Both the position numbers and the translations under genes were made by a program. Shown here in pieces: positions 32,006-41,215 of a stretch of 64,000 nt of DNA. Where the stretch lies: the NCBI RefSeq assembly GCF_000744785.1, contig NZ_JQMO01000003.1, positions 2,046,001 to 2,110,000 on the forward strand. The letters are read 5' to 3'. The notes below the pieces were generated by a model that was not told the DNA's origin, did not search any database, and was given only the letters and a program-made list of their open reading frames with translations. This DNA comes from Kitasatospora azatica KCTC 9699 (GTDB lineage Bacteria; Actinomycetota; Actinomycetes; Streptomycetales; Streptomycetaceae). Position 1 is the first letter of the stretch. Each line of letters begins with the position of its first letter.

Positions 32006-33409
32006 GTGAACGACGCTGAAGGCGGGCGGAAGGCCTCGGCGAAGCCGCATTTCTTCCTTTCCTACGCGCATATGCCACCGGTCGGTTCGCGCAATCCCAA
32101 CCTGCGGGTCAGCCAGTTCTACGAGGACCTGTGCGAGGCGGTGCTGCAGCTGACCCCGCTGCCCACGGCCGAGCCGGTCGGGTTCATGGACGAGACCATG
32201 CACCAGGGCGACAACTGGGCGATCAAGATATCCGAGGCGTTGGCCACCTGCCGGGTCTTCGTCCCGCTCTACCACCCGCGGCTGTTCCGCAGCACCCCGT
32301 GCGGCCAGGAGTGGTACACCTTCGCCCAGCGGGCCGCGAACGCCCCCGGCGGGCCGGCGCACAACAGCGCGATCGTGCCGGTGCTCTGGGTGGGGATGCG
32401 CGAGGGCGCACTGCCGCCGGTGGCGAGCGCCGTGCAGTACAACCACTCCAGCTTCCCGCGCGCCTACACCGAGGACGGGCTGTACGCGCTGATGGCCCAG
32501 CGCCACCACCAGGGGCTGTACGAGAAGGTGGTCTACAAGCTGGCCCGGCGGATCGTCGAGGTGGCGCTGGAGACCGTGGTCCCGGTGGTCGAGCCGGTCG
32601 ACTTCACCACCAACCCGTCGGCCTTCCCCGGCCGTTCGCCTGCCGACGAACTCACCATCGCGGTACTGTCGTTCAAGGACAGTGAGGTGCCCGAGCACCG
32701 CGACCCCGGTTACTACGGCCCGGCCCGCACCGACTGGCAGCCGTATGTGCGCGGCGGGGACACCGCGCTGGCCGAGAAGGCCGCGCAGCTGGCCCGGCAG
32801 TGCGACCTCAACCCCACCATCCACGAGTTCGACGCCCGGGCGGAGCACCTGATGGAGCTGGAGCGGCCGCAGGGCCCCGGCGTGGTGCTGCTGGACCGCT
32901 GGGTGCTGCAGGACCCCCGACGGGCCGCCCTGGTCGCCGAGTTCGCCCGCCGCAACCCGGCCTGGGTGACGGTGGTCGAACCGTGGAACCGGGACGACCC
33001 GCAGTGCGCCGCCCAGACCGCTCCGCTGGCCGCGCTCAGCGCCCAGGTGCTGCGCCGCAGCACCGCCCCGCCCCGGCCGACCTTCCGGCCGGTCGCCGGG
33101 GACGGCACCGACCCCGAAGGCATCCCGACCGCACGGGACTTCGGGCTGCTCTTCCAGCACGCGGCGATCCGGGCGCAGAAGGCCTTCAAGGAACGCGGGC
33201 TGACCCGGCCGCCCGGCACCGGCGAGACCAGGCCCCGGCTGCGGGACGCGTTCGGCCCGCCGGGACGGCCGCCCAACGGCAGCACTGGCAGCACCGGCAG
33301 CACCGGCAGTACTGACAGCACCACCGGCACCAACAGCACGAACAGCACCGAGGACGAGATCAACGAAACAGACCACGACAGCACCGGTGGGGGAGACCAT
33401 GACGTCTGA
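32006..33409 (+). CDS. fxsC: FxsC: TIR-like protein of the FxSxx-COOH system
   Basis: 467 residues. HFFLSYAHMP near residue 16 opens a TIR fold; RVFVPLYHPRLFRSTPCGQEWYTF contains the typical S-x-x-x-C-G-x-E position, so a catalytic-type glutamate is present and NADase activity is possible but unproven. A second region about 205-380 is the FxsC C-terminal part. The last 60 residues are a Gly-Ser-Thr-rich repeat (GSTGSTGSTGST) and an acidic tail. GTG 32006 follows GGGGGAGGCTGC. The gene overlaps fxsT by 11 bp. Confidence 0.85.
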   Translation: MNDAEGGRKASAKPHFFLSYAHMPPVGSRNPNLRVSQFYEDLCEAVLQLTPLPTAEPVGFMDETMHQGDNWAIKISEALATCRVFVPLYHPRLFRSTPCGQEWYTFAQRAANAPGGPAHNSAIVPVLWVGMREGALPPVASAVQYNHSSFPRAYTEDGLYALMAQRHHQGLYEKVVYKLARRIVEVALETVVPVVEPVDFTTNPSAFPGRSPADELTIAVLSFKDSEVPEHRDPGYYGPARTDWQPYVRGGDTALAEKAAQLARQCDLNPTIHEFDARAEHLMELERPQGPGVVLLDRWVLQDPRRAALVAEFARRNPAWVTVVEPWNRDDPQCAAQTAPLAALSAQVLRRSTAPPRPTFRPVAGDGTDPEGIPTARDFGLLFQHAAIRAQKAFKERGLTRPPGTGETRPRLRDAFGPPGRPPNGSTGSTGSTGSTDSTTGTNSTNSTEDEINETDHDSTGGGDHDV

Positions 33410-36400
33410 GCGGACCCGCAACCTTCGGGTCGGCGGCCGCGGCCCGGCGCCGCAGACCGCACCGGTGGTCGGCCCCCGGCCCTTGGACGAGGACCGGCAG
33501 GGCCGGATCATCACCTTCTACTCGTACAAGGGCGGCACCGGCCGCACCATGGCGCTGGCCAACACCGCCTGGATCCTGGCGGCCAACGGCTACCGGGTGC
33601 TCACCGTGGACTGGGACCTGGAGGCCCCCGGGCTGGCCAAGTTCTTCCACCCCTTCCTGGACCCGGTCGAACTCGCCGAGGCACCGGGCGTGATGACGCT
33701 GATCAACGACTACCGGGAGGAGGCGCTGCGGGAGACCGAGCTGCACGCGGACGCGCTGCTGGAGCCCGAGCGGTACGCCCAGGAGCTGCGCGAGATCGGC
33801 CACCACCCCGGCTGGCACCTGGACTTCGCCAAGGTCGCCGGGCACGCCGTACCGCTCTCCTGGGGCGGCTTCCCGGTCGGCGGCAGCATCGACTTCCTGG
33901 CCGCCGGCCGCCAGGACCGCGACTACTCGGGCACCCTCGGCTCGCTCGACTGGGACCTGTTCTACGAGCGCTTCGACGGCGGCCAGTTCTTCGACGCCCT
34001 CCGCGCCGACATGCGCAAGCGCTACGACTACGTGCTGATCGACAGCCGCACCGGCCTGTCCGACACCGCCGAGATCTGCACCGTGCAGATGCCGGACGAA
34101 CTGGTGGTCTGCTTCACGCTGAGCGACCAGAGCATCGACGGTGCGTCGAGGATCGCCCAGCACATCGCCGACCGCTACCGGGACCGCGGCATCCGGATCC
34201 TGCCGGTCCCGATGCGGATCGACGACTTCGAGAAGGACAAGGCCGACGCGGGCCGCTCGCTGGCCCGGATCCGCTTCGAGGGGCTGCCCTCGGGCCTGTC
34301 CGGCGAGGAACTGGTGCACTACTGGGGTTCGGTGGAGATCCCGTACCGGCCGTTCTACGCCTACGAGGAGATCCTGGCCACCTTCGGCGACCAGCCGGGC
34401 ACCCCGACCAGCATGCTCTCGGCCTGCGAGCGGCTCACCGACGTGATCACCCAGGGCCGGGTGGCCGGGCTGCCGGCGATGGACGAGGAGGTGCGGCTGC
34501 GCTACGTGGAGGCGTTCACCCGCCGCCGCCCGGCCGTGCCCGCCGACATCTACCTCAGCTACGTGCCCGAGGACCGGATGTGGGCCGACTGGATCGAGTA
34601 CGTGCTCGGCGCGGCGGGCTTCCGGGTGCTGCCCCGGGACGTCGGCGCCGGCGCGGACACCCGGGCCGACACCGAGCGCTCGGTGGACGCGGCCTTCCGC
34701 ACCGTCGCCGTGCTCTCGCCGGCCTACCTGCGCTCCCCGCAGGCCAGGGCGCTGTGGGAGTCGGTGGTCGGCTCCGACCCGTCCGGCACCCGGCGCCAGC
34801 TGATCCCGGTCCGGGTCGGCTCCACCCCGCTGGCCGCGCCGTTCAGCAGCCGCAACCCGGTCGACCTGGTCAACCTCAAGGAGCCGCAGGCGCTGGCCGC
34901 GCTGATCAAGGCACTGGGCCGGGAGGAGGTGCCGACCGTGGACACCGCGAGCGGCCCGCGCTTCCCCGGCACCCAGCCGGAGATCTGGAACGTGCCACCG
35001 CGCAACAGCTACTTCACCGGCCGGGCCGAGGTGCTGGAGCGGCTGCGCAACCAACTCGGCGGCGGCGCCACGGCGGTGCTGCCGGTGCCGCAGACCCTGT
35101 ACGGCCTCGGCGGCGTCGGCAAGACCCAGGTGGCGCTGGAGTACGCGCACCGGTTCATGGCCGACTACGACCTGGTCTGGTGGATCTCGGCCGAGCAGGA
35201 GGACGAGATCCAGGGCCAGCTGGCCGAACTCGCCCGCAAGATGGGCCGCTCCACCAACGAGCCGGTGGCGCACGCCACCGAGATCGCGCTGGAGGCGCTG
35301 CGCCGTGGTGAACGGGCCAAGCGCTGGCTGCTGATCTTCGACAACGCGGACGAACCCGGCGAGATCCGCCGCTACTTCCCCGGCGGCTCCGGCCACATCC
35401 TGGTCACCTCGCGCAACCAGGCCTGGGCCACCCACGCCGAGGCGCTCACCATGGACGTCTTCACCCGCCCGGAGAGCATCGACCACCTGACCCGGCGCAC
35501 CGGCGGCGCCCTGGGCCGGGCCGACGCCGACGCGGTGGCCGAGGCGGTCGGCGACCTGCCGCTGGCCGTCGAGGTGGCCGGTGCCTGGCTGAAGGCCACC
35601 GGCACGCCGGTCCCGGACTACATCGCGGCGCTGCAGAACGAGGCCGCCCGGGTGCTGGAACTCGGCCGCCCGGTCGACTACCCGATGACGGTCGGCGCCA
35701 CCTGGCGGGTCTCCATCGCCCGGCTGCGCGAGCAGTCCCCGGCGGCGGCCCGGATGCTGCAGCTGTGCGCCTACTTCGCGCCCGAGCCGATCTCGATGAA
35801 CCTCTTCTACAGCGACCAGATGATCCGGGCGCTGGTCCCCTACGACCCCGGGCTGAGCGACAAGTTCCTGCTCGGCCGGGTGATCCAGGCGATCGGCCGG
35901 TACGCGCTGGCCAAGGTGGACGCGGCCGCCAACAGCATCCAGGTGCACCGCCTGGTGCAGGAGGTGATCCGCTCCGAGATGACCACCGCCGAGCAGGAGA
36001 CCACCATCCACGAGGTGCACCGGATCCTGATCGGCGCCCGCCCGGTCGTCGGGGACACCGACGACCCGGCCAACTGGCCCGCCTTCGAGGAGATCTGGCC
36101 GCACCTGTCGCCCTCTCGGGCGCACGACTGCGACGAGTCGGACACCCGGCAGCTGATGATCGACCGGGTCCGCTACCTGTGGAAGCGCGGCGAGTTCGTC
36201 CAGGCCCGCCGGGTCGGCCACCTGCTGGACGAGGCCTGGACCGCCAAACTCGGCGAGGACGACCGGCAGACCCTGCTGCTGCGCTTCCAACTGGCCAATG
36301 TGATGCGCTCGCAGGGCCAGTACGCGAGCGCCATGGAGCTGGACGAGGACACCCTGGAGCGCCAGCGCCGGGTGCTCGGCGCCTACCACCCGTACACCCT

Positions 36401-37463
36401 GATGACGGCCGGCTCGCTGAGCGCCGACCGGCGGGCCCTGGGCGAGTTCGCCAAGGCGCTGGAGCTGGACCGGGAGATCCTGGACCGGTTCCGCGAGCAG
36501 TTCGGCGAGGACAACCCGCGCACCCTGTCGATCGCCAACAACCTGGCCATCGACTACCGCCTGGTCGGGGACAGCAAGTCGGCCCAGGAACTGGACCAGG
36601 ACACCCTGGACCGGCGCGCCCTGGTGCTCGGCCCCAAGCACCCGTACACCCTGTCCAGCAAGTCCAACCTCGCCCGTGACCTGCGCGAACAGGGCGACTA
36701 CGAGGGATCGGTGACGATCCACCAGGAGGTCGACGAGGCCTACGCCGAGGTGCTGGACATCGACGTGCCGGAGATCCTGCGCAACGCCAAGGCGCTGGCC
36801 GTGGCGCTGCGCAAGGCCGGCCGGCAGGCCGAGGCCCGCCGGCTCACCAAGGAGACCTACGAGCGCTACCTGGAGCGGTACGGCGAGAACGCGCCGGACA
36901 CGCTGGCCTGCGCGCTCAACCTGGCCGCCGACTACAGCGCGGGCGGCGACAAGGACGCGGCCCGCGACCTGGCCCGGCAGGTCTACGTCGGCCACCAGCG
37001 GCTCTTCGGCCACGAGCACCCGTTCACCCTGGCCTGCGCCAACAACCTGGTGATCTACCTGCGCGGCAGCGGCGGGGTGGAGGAGGCGGTCTCGCTCGGC
37101 CGGGCCACCGTGGCCACCCTGACCAGGGTGCTGGGCGCCGACCATCCGTTCACCCTGAACGGGATGATCAACCTGGCGAACGCCTACGGCGACCTCGGCC
37201 ACCTGGGCGAGGCCGAGAACCTGGAGCAGTCCGCCTACCGGGGCCTGTGCGAGCGCTACAGCCCGCGCCACCCCGACGCGGTCGCCTGCCAGGCCAACCT
37301 GGCGGTCACCATGCGCGCCCAGGGCAGGGTCAACCAGGCCGCCGAGATGCGCTCGCGCGCGGTGACCGAGCTGATCCGCCAACTCGGCGAGGAGCACCCC
37401 AACACGGTGTCGGCGCGCGGCTGGAAGCGGATCAACCGGGACCTGGAGCCGCAGCCGGTCTGA
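33399..37463 (+). CDS. fxsT: FxsT: MinD-like P-loop, TIR-like, NB-ARC and TPR protein
   Basis: 1354 residues. Residues about 30-320 are a SIMIBI/ParA-MinD-like NTPase with the variant P-loop YKGGTGRT (K44), in which Arg replaces the usual Lys, and a D-x-D pair in VDWDLEAPG. Residues about 381-505 are TIR-like (DIYLSYVPEDRMWADWIEYVL). An NB-ARC domain follows with GLGGVGKTQ at 569-577, LLIFDNADEP and GDLPLAVEVAGAW. The remainder, about 900-1354, is tetratricopeptide repeats of the LDEDTLERQRRVLG type. The architecture is STAND/NLR-like, so a ligand-triggered oligomer is plausible. I chose ATG 33399 after GGGGGAG; GTG 33387 is an alternative. Confidence 0.88.
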   Translation: MTSERTRNLRVGGRGPAPQTAPVVGPRPLDEDRQGRIITFYSYKGGTGRTMALANTAWILAANGYRVLTVDWDLEAPGLAKFFHPFLDPVELAEAPGVMTLINDYREEALRETELHADALLEPERYAQELREIGHHPGWHLDFAKVAGHAVPLSWGGFPVGGSIDFLAAGRQDRDYSGTLGSLDWDLFYERFDGGQFFDALRADMRKRYDYVLIDSRTGLSDTAEICTVQMPDELVVCFTLSDQSIDGASRIAQHIADRYRDRGIRILPVPMRIDDFEKDKADAGRSLARIRFEGLPSGLSGEELVHYWGSVEIPYRPFYAYEEILATFGDQPGTPTSMLSACERLTDVITQGRVAGLPAMDEEVRLRYVEAFTRRRPAVPADIYLSYVPEDRMWADWIEYVLGAAGFRVLPRDVGAGADTRADTERSVDAAFRTVAVLSPAYLRSPQARALWESVVGSDPSGTRRQLIPVRVGSTPLAAPFSSRNPVDLVNLKEPQALAALIKALGREEVPTVDTASGPRFPGTQPEIWNVPPRNSYFTGRAEVLERLRNQLGGGATAVLPVPQTLYGLGGVGKTQVALEYAHRFMADYDLVWWISAEQEDEIQGQLAELARKMGRSTNEPVAHATEIALEALRRGERAKRWLLIFDNADEPGEIRRYFPGGSGHILVTSRNQAWATHAEALTMDVFTRPESIDHLTRRTGGALGRADADAVAEAVGDLPLAVEVAGAWLKATGTPVPDYIAALQNEAARVLELGRPVDYPMTVGATWRVSIARLREQSPAAARMLQLCAYFAPEPISMNLFYSDQMIRALVPYDPGLSDKFLLGRVIQAIGRYALAKVDAAANSIQVHRLVQEVIRSEMTTAEQETTIHEVHRILIGARPVVGDTDDPANWPAFEEIWPHLSPSRAHDCDESDTRQLMIDRVRYLWKRGEFVQARRVGHLLDEAWTAKLGEDDRQTLLLRFQLANVMRSQGQYASAMELDEDTLERQRRVLGAYHPYTLMTAGSLSADRRALGEFAKALELDREILDRFREQFGEDNPRTLSIANNLAIDYRLVGDSKSAQELDQDTLDRRALVLGPKHPYTLSSKSNLARDLREQGDYEGSVTIHQEVDEAYAEVLDIDVPEILRNAKALAVALRKAGRQAEARRLTKETYERYLERYGENAPDTLACALNLAADYSAGGDKDAARDLARQVYVGHQRLFGHEHPFTLACANNLVIYLRGSGGVEEAVSLGRATVATLTRVLGADHPFTLNGMINLANAYGDLGHLGEAENLEQSAYRGLCERYSPRHPDAVACQANLAVTMRAQGRVNQAAEMRSRAVTELIRQLGEEHPNTVSARGWKRINRDLEPQPV

Positions 37464-37470
37464 CGATCAA

Positions 37471-38346
37471 TCAGGTCGGGCTGCCCGCCGCCCACTTCAG
37501 GGCGGCGGTGAGCACCCGGAAGGAGCTGAAGTGGGCGGCGCCGGGCTCCAGGAAGAGCGTGGCGTCGGGGATGTGGGCGGCCAGCCAGCGGGAGTGGTCG
37601 ACCGGCGAGAACATGTCGTCGGCGCCGTGCCAGAGCCAGGTGGCCGCCGTGACGTCCTGCGCCTTGAAGCCCCAGTCGGTGGTGAAGGCGAGGACGTCGT
37701 CGATCCAGCCGTCCGCGTTCTGCCGGAAGGCCTCGCGGTAGTTGCTCTGCAACAGCCGGCGGATTCCGGCGTCCGAGACCACCGCCCGGTCGGTGCCGGA
37801 GAGTTCGCGGCGCAGATCGGCGATCAGGGTGGCCGGGTCGTCGCGGATCCGGCGGGCCCGCTGCTCCATGGTGGCGGCGATCCGCTGGTGGTCGCGCTCG
37901 GCGGCGCGGTAGGCGCGGACGTTGGACGCGGTCATCCCGGCGTACCAGTCCAGGCCCTCGGCGTCCCGGGGCGCCAGGCTGACCAGCGCGGCCACCCGGT
38001 GCACCCGGCCGGGCAGCAGGGCGCCGCAGGCCAGCGCGTGCGGCCCGCCGCCGGAGCGGCCGACCACGGCGAACCGTTCCAGGCCGAACTCGTCGGCGAT
38101 CGCCCGCACGTCCGCCGCCGCCGAGGCCACCTGCCGGCCCCGCAGGCGGTCCGAACCGCCGTAGCCCGGGCGGTCGAAGGCGATCAGGTGGACGCCGAGG
38201 TGGTAGAGCACGGTGCTGCGCGGGGTCGGCCCGACCTTGCTGCCCGGGGTGCCGTGCAGCAGGAAGACGGGGCGGCCGGCGGGGTCGCCGAAGGTCTGCA
38301 CCGCCAGGGTTCGGCAGTCGGCGGTCTTGACCAGTCGCGGCTGCAC
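37471..38346 (-). CDS. Alpha/beta hydrolase
   Basis: 291 residues. Oxyanion region FLLHGTPGS, nucleophile elbow VVGRSGGGPHAL (Ser in GRSGG), acid WHGADDMFSP and histidine PGAAHFSSF make a complete catalytic triad. No signal peptide is seen. It is convergent with fxsT, 7 bp from its stop codon. Its closeness to the FxSxx genes suggests a role with the peptide, for example in releasing an ester or amide, but opposite orientation leaves this open. Confidence 0.88.
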   Translation of the reverse strand: MQPRLVKTADCRTLAVQTFGDPAGRPVFLLHGTPGSKVGPTPRSTVLYHLGVHLIAFDRPGYGGSDRLRGRQVASAAADVRAIADEFGLERFAVVGRSGGGPHALACGALLPGRVHRVAALVSLAPRDAEGLDWYAGMTASNVRAYRAAERDHQRIAATMEQRARRIRDDPATLIADLRRELSGTDRAVVSDAGIRRLLQSNYREAFRQNADGWIDDVLAFTTDWGFKAQDVTAATWLWHGADDMFSPVDHSRWLAAHIPDATLFLEPGAAHFSSFRVLTAALKWAAGSPT

Positions 38347-38436
38347 GCCGGGGCCTCCAGTAGGTAGCGGACGGGGCGGTACGGGCGGGGGTCTTCGGGC
38401 GGGGCGGTACGGGCGGGGGTGTTCGGGCGGGGCTGC

Positions 38437-39363
38437 TCAGTGGTTGGGGCCGCGGACCTCGCGGCGGGCCTGCCAGGTGGTGTGCTCGCGCGAGACGGCG
38501 TCCTCGGCGTCCCGGGCCAGTCGGGCCCAGAGCTCCTCGGAGCCGCCGGCGGCCAGGTCGAGCTGGGTCAACTGGGCGCGGACCAGCTCCAGTTCGTCGG
38601 CGGCCAGCCGGTAGGCGGCGGCCAGTGGCCGGTACTGGCGCAGTTGGGCCCAGGCGGCGACCGAGGCGGCCACCGCCGAGACGGTGCCCAGCGGGTCGAA
38701 GCGCAGCGTGCCGACCGCCCGCAGCACGGCGAGCAGCAGGCCGACGGCCGGCAGCGCGATGCCCAGCCACTCGGTCACCCGCCCGGCCCGCTCGCAGTAG
38801 CCGGCCTTGGCCCGGTACCAGTCGTACTGCACCTGCACCCGGTCGCGCAGGTACACCTCGCGCCGCACCTCCAGCGGCTGTTCGCGCAGCTCGCGCATCG
38901 CGGCGGTGACGCCGGCCTGCTGCTCGGCGTCGGCGGGCAGCGCCGCGCTGTGCCGGAAACCGCGCAGCAGGCCGCGCAGTTGGAGCTGGTAGAGGCCCTC
39001 GGCGTCGGGCAGCGTGGTCGGCGGTGGCTGATAGGCGTCGGCCCGCACCGCGTACTTCCAGGCCAGCGTCTTGACCGACTCGGCGGCGGCCCGGCCCTCG
39101 TACCACAGGCCCAGCGGCTGCTGCCGGGTCAGCGCCACGGCCAGCGTGGCGGTGGCCAGGTAGCCGGCCGCCGCCGCCCAGGCGAAGCCGCCGCCGCCCA
39201 GCGAGCCGACGGCCGCGGCCGCGGTGAGCAGCAGCAGCTCCCAGCGGACCAGGGTGATCGAGCGCCGCTGGGCGAGCAGCGAGGTGGAGTCGGCCGCGTG
39301 GAAGAGCTCCGGCAGCAACTCCCGTTCACTGACCGGATCAGTGGGTGGTCCGCCGGCCGCCAT
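38437..39363 (-). CDS. SLATT/DUF4231-type membrane protein, paralogue of 10565-11473
   Basis: 308 residues. AAAESVKTLAWKYAVRADAY and the tail DAEDAVSREHTTWQARRE match the other copy closely, with two helix hairpins (about 40-82 and 195-230). SLATT-type (DUF4231) proteins are predicted effectors that pair with sensors; the nearby TIR and STAND proteins of the FxSxx locus make that setting plausible here. ATG 39361-39363. It is transcribed toward the hydrolase gene and may form an operon with it. Confidence 0.75.
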   Translation of the reverse strand: MAAGGPPTDPVSERELLPELFHAADSTSLLAQRRSITLVRWELLLLTAAAAVGSLGGGGFAWAAAAGYLATATLAVALTRQQPLGLWYEGRAAAESVKTLAWKYAVRADAYQPPPTTLPDAEGLYQLQLRGLLRGFRHSAALPADAEQQAGVTAAMRELREQPLEVRREVYLRDRVQVQYDWYRAKAGYCERAGRVTEWLGIALPAVGLLLAVLRAVGTLRFDPLGTVSAVAASVAAWAQLRQYRPLAAAYRLAADELELVRAQLTQLDLAAGGSEELWARLARDAEDAVSREHTTWQARREVRGPNH

Positions 39364-39472
39364 CCCGTCCCCCCGAGTGCGCGTGGTGTCCGCTCGTTGC
39401 AGTATGAGCGGTCACCGTGGCCGCGCACAGGTGTAGTACGCGCCGTTCTGCTCGGGTCGGGGATCGGGTCGG

Positions 39473-40222
39473 TCAGAAGGAGTAGTAGATCCGGTCCGCG
39501 TGTTCGACCATCAGCTTGGCGTTCCAGTCGGTGCCGCCGTCCACGTTGCCGGAGCGGAACAGCGGCGGGGTGATGCCCTGGTCGGCCAGCCGGCCGACCG
39601 CGCTCGCCACCACTGCCTGCATCAAGGCGCTGGTCACGATGGTGGAGACGGAGCCGAAGCCGGTCTCCACGCCCGGGTGGCTGAGTTCGTGGTCACCCAC
39701 CTCGATCTTGTTGTCCAGCACCACGTCGCAGTGGTCCTTGAGGTACGTCCCCGAGGGGTGCTGCGAGCTGACCCGGCCCGGGTAGTCGAGCGAGGTGACC
39801 CCGACCACCCGCAGGCCGCGGGCCCGGGCGTGCGCGGCCAACTCCACCGGCATCACCTGCCGGCCGGACAACGAGATGACGAAGAGCAGGTCACCGGCGG
39901 TGGCCGGGGTCAGGTCCAGGGTCGCGGTGGCCAGCCCGGAGACCCGCTCCAGGGCGCTGCCGAGCGGCGCGGGCATCACGTTGACGCCGGTCATGCCGGG
40001 CACGTTCAGCAGGTTGAAGACCACCAGGCCGCCGGCCCGGTAGACCACGTCCTGGGCCGGGAGCGAGGAGTGGCCGGCGCCGAAGGCGAAGATCCGCCGG
40101 TTCTCCGCGACCGCCTCGGCGAGCAGCGCGGCCGCCCGCTCGATCGCCTCGGCCTCCTCGGTGCGTACCCGCTGCAGGTGTGCCACCGCAGCGTCGAAGT
40201 ACTGCCCGACCAGGTCGTTCAT
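39473..40222 (-). CDS. SIS-domain protein, UPF0309 family
   Basis: 249 residues. The SIS (sugar isomerase) phosphosugar site is seen in FAFGAGHSSLPAQDVVYRAGGLVVF and LLFVISLSGRQVMPVELAAHARARGLRVVGVTSLDY. The size and the segment SSQHPSGTYLKDHCDVVLDNKIEVGDHEL fit the UPF0309 group, which neighbours the iron repressor gene in S. coelicolor. Substrate unknown; an isomerase or sensor of phosphorylated sugars is likely. ATG 40220-40222. Divergent from dmdR1. Confidence 0.88.
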   Translation of the reverse strand: MNDLVGQYFDAAVAHLQRVRTEEAEAIERAAALLAEAVAENRRIFAFGAGHSSLPAQDVVYRAGGLVVFNLLNVPGMTGVNVMPAPLGSALERVSGLATATLDLTPATAGDLLFVISLSGRQVMPVELAAHARARGLRVVGVTSLDYPGRVSSQHPSGTYLKDHCDVVLDNKIEVGDHELSHPGVETGFGSVSTIVTSALMQAVVASAVGRLADQGITPPLFRSGNVDGGTDWNAKLMVEHADRIYYSF

Positions 40223-40396
40223 CGCGATCTTCCCTCTTGGCCAGTGGAGAAAGCTACGGCGAGCACCGTGCTGCCTGGACGGGCCCGCTGTCAACAGGGA
40301 CGAAACCGAGCGGGAAGGGGGGCCGGGCGGGATCGGTTGTCTGTGCGGTACGTCAGAATTGGCGGTGACGACACCGAGGGAACGGAGCCGGCGGCG

Positions 40397-41089
40397 ATGT
40401 CTGGGCTGATCGACACGACTGAGATGTACCTTCGCACCATCCTGGAACTGGAGGAGGAGGGCATCGTCCCGATGCGCGCCCGGATCGCCGAGCGCCTGGA
40501 ACAGAGCGGTCCCACGGTCAGCCAGACGGTCGGCCGGATGGAGCGGGACGGTCTGCTCCAGGTCGCGGGCGACCGTCACCTGGAACTCACCGAGGAGGGC
40601 CGCCGGCTCGCCGTGCGGGTGATGCGCAAGCACCGGATCGCCGAGTGCCTGCTGGTCGACGTGATCGGCCTGGAGTGGGAGCAGGTGCACGAGGAGGCCT
40701 GTCGCTGGGAACACGTGATGAGCGAGACGGTCGAGCGCAAGGTGCTCGCCATGCTCGGCCACCCGACCCAGTCGCCCTACGGCAACCCGATCCCCGGCCT
40801 GGACGAGCTCGGCGACACCAAGGCCGAGGGCGAGGGCTTCGACGCCGCCCTGGTCACGCTGGACGCGCTGCACCCGGGCGAGGCCGGCGCCGATGTGGTG
40901 GTCCGCCGGATCGGCGAGCCGATCCAGACCGACGAGGTGCTGATGCGCACGCTGCGCCGGGCCGGGGTCCGCCCGGGGGCGACGGTGCGGGTGGCGCCGA
41001 TGGCCGGCGGGGTGCTGGTCGGTGCGGGGGAGGACGCCGCCGAGCTCGGCAAGGAGATCGCGGCGCACGTCTTCGTCGCCCAGGCGTAG
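40397..41089 (+). CDS. dmdR1: DtxR-family iron-dependent repressor (DmdR1-like)
   Basis: 230 residues. An N-terminal winged helix (MRARIAERLEQSGPTVSQTVGRMERDGLLQV), a dimerisation domain with the metal ligand set HEEACRWEHVMS (Cys-x-x-Glu-His), the anchor MLGHPTQSPYGNPIP and a C-terminal SH3-like domain. It should bind Fe(II) and repress siderophore and iron uptake genes. In S. coelicolor dmdR1 lies beside a UPF0309 gene, as here. No iron box is visible in the 174-bp divergent upstream region. ATG 40397. Confidence 0.88.
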   Translation: MSGLIDTTEMYLRTILELEEEGIVPMRARIAERLEQSGPTVSQTVGRMERDGLLQVAGDRHLELTEEGRRLAVRVMRKHRIAECLLVDVIGLEWEQVHEEACRWEHVMSETVERKVLAMLGHPTQSPYGNPIPGLDELGDTKAEGEGFDAALVTLDALHPGEAGADVVVRRIGEPIQTDEVLMRTLRRAGVRPGATVRVAPMAGGVLVGAGEDAAELGKEIAAHVFVAQA

Positions 41090-41181
41090 CACTCGTGGCC
41101 CGGTAGCCGGGCGGTCGCGCAGGCCGGGCGGTCGCGCAGGCCGGGTAGTCGCGTTGGCCGGGCAGCCGGGCGGAGACGTTT

Positions 41182-41215
41182 TCGGGCCCGGCGCGTCCCC
41201 GCGCGCCGGGCCCGA
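41182..41215 (+). terminator. Terminator of dmdR1
   Basis: Perfect 14-bp arms TCGGGCCCGGCGCG and complement, 6-nt loop, followed by a C-run and TTTT. Confidence 0.8.

Noticed and set aside
40337..40359. Promoter TTGTCT...CAGAAT for dmdR1
   Set aside because: The spacing is only 11 bp, too short for a sigma-70-type promoter.
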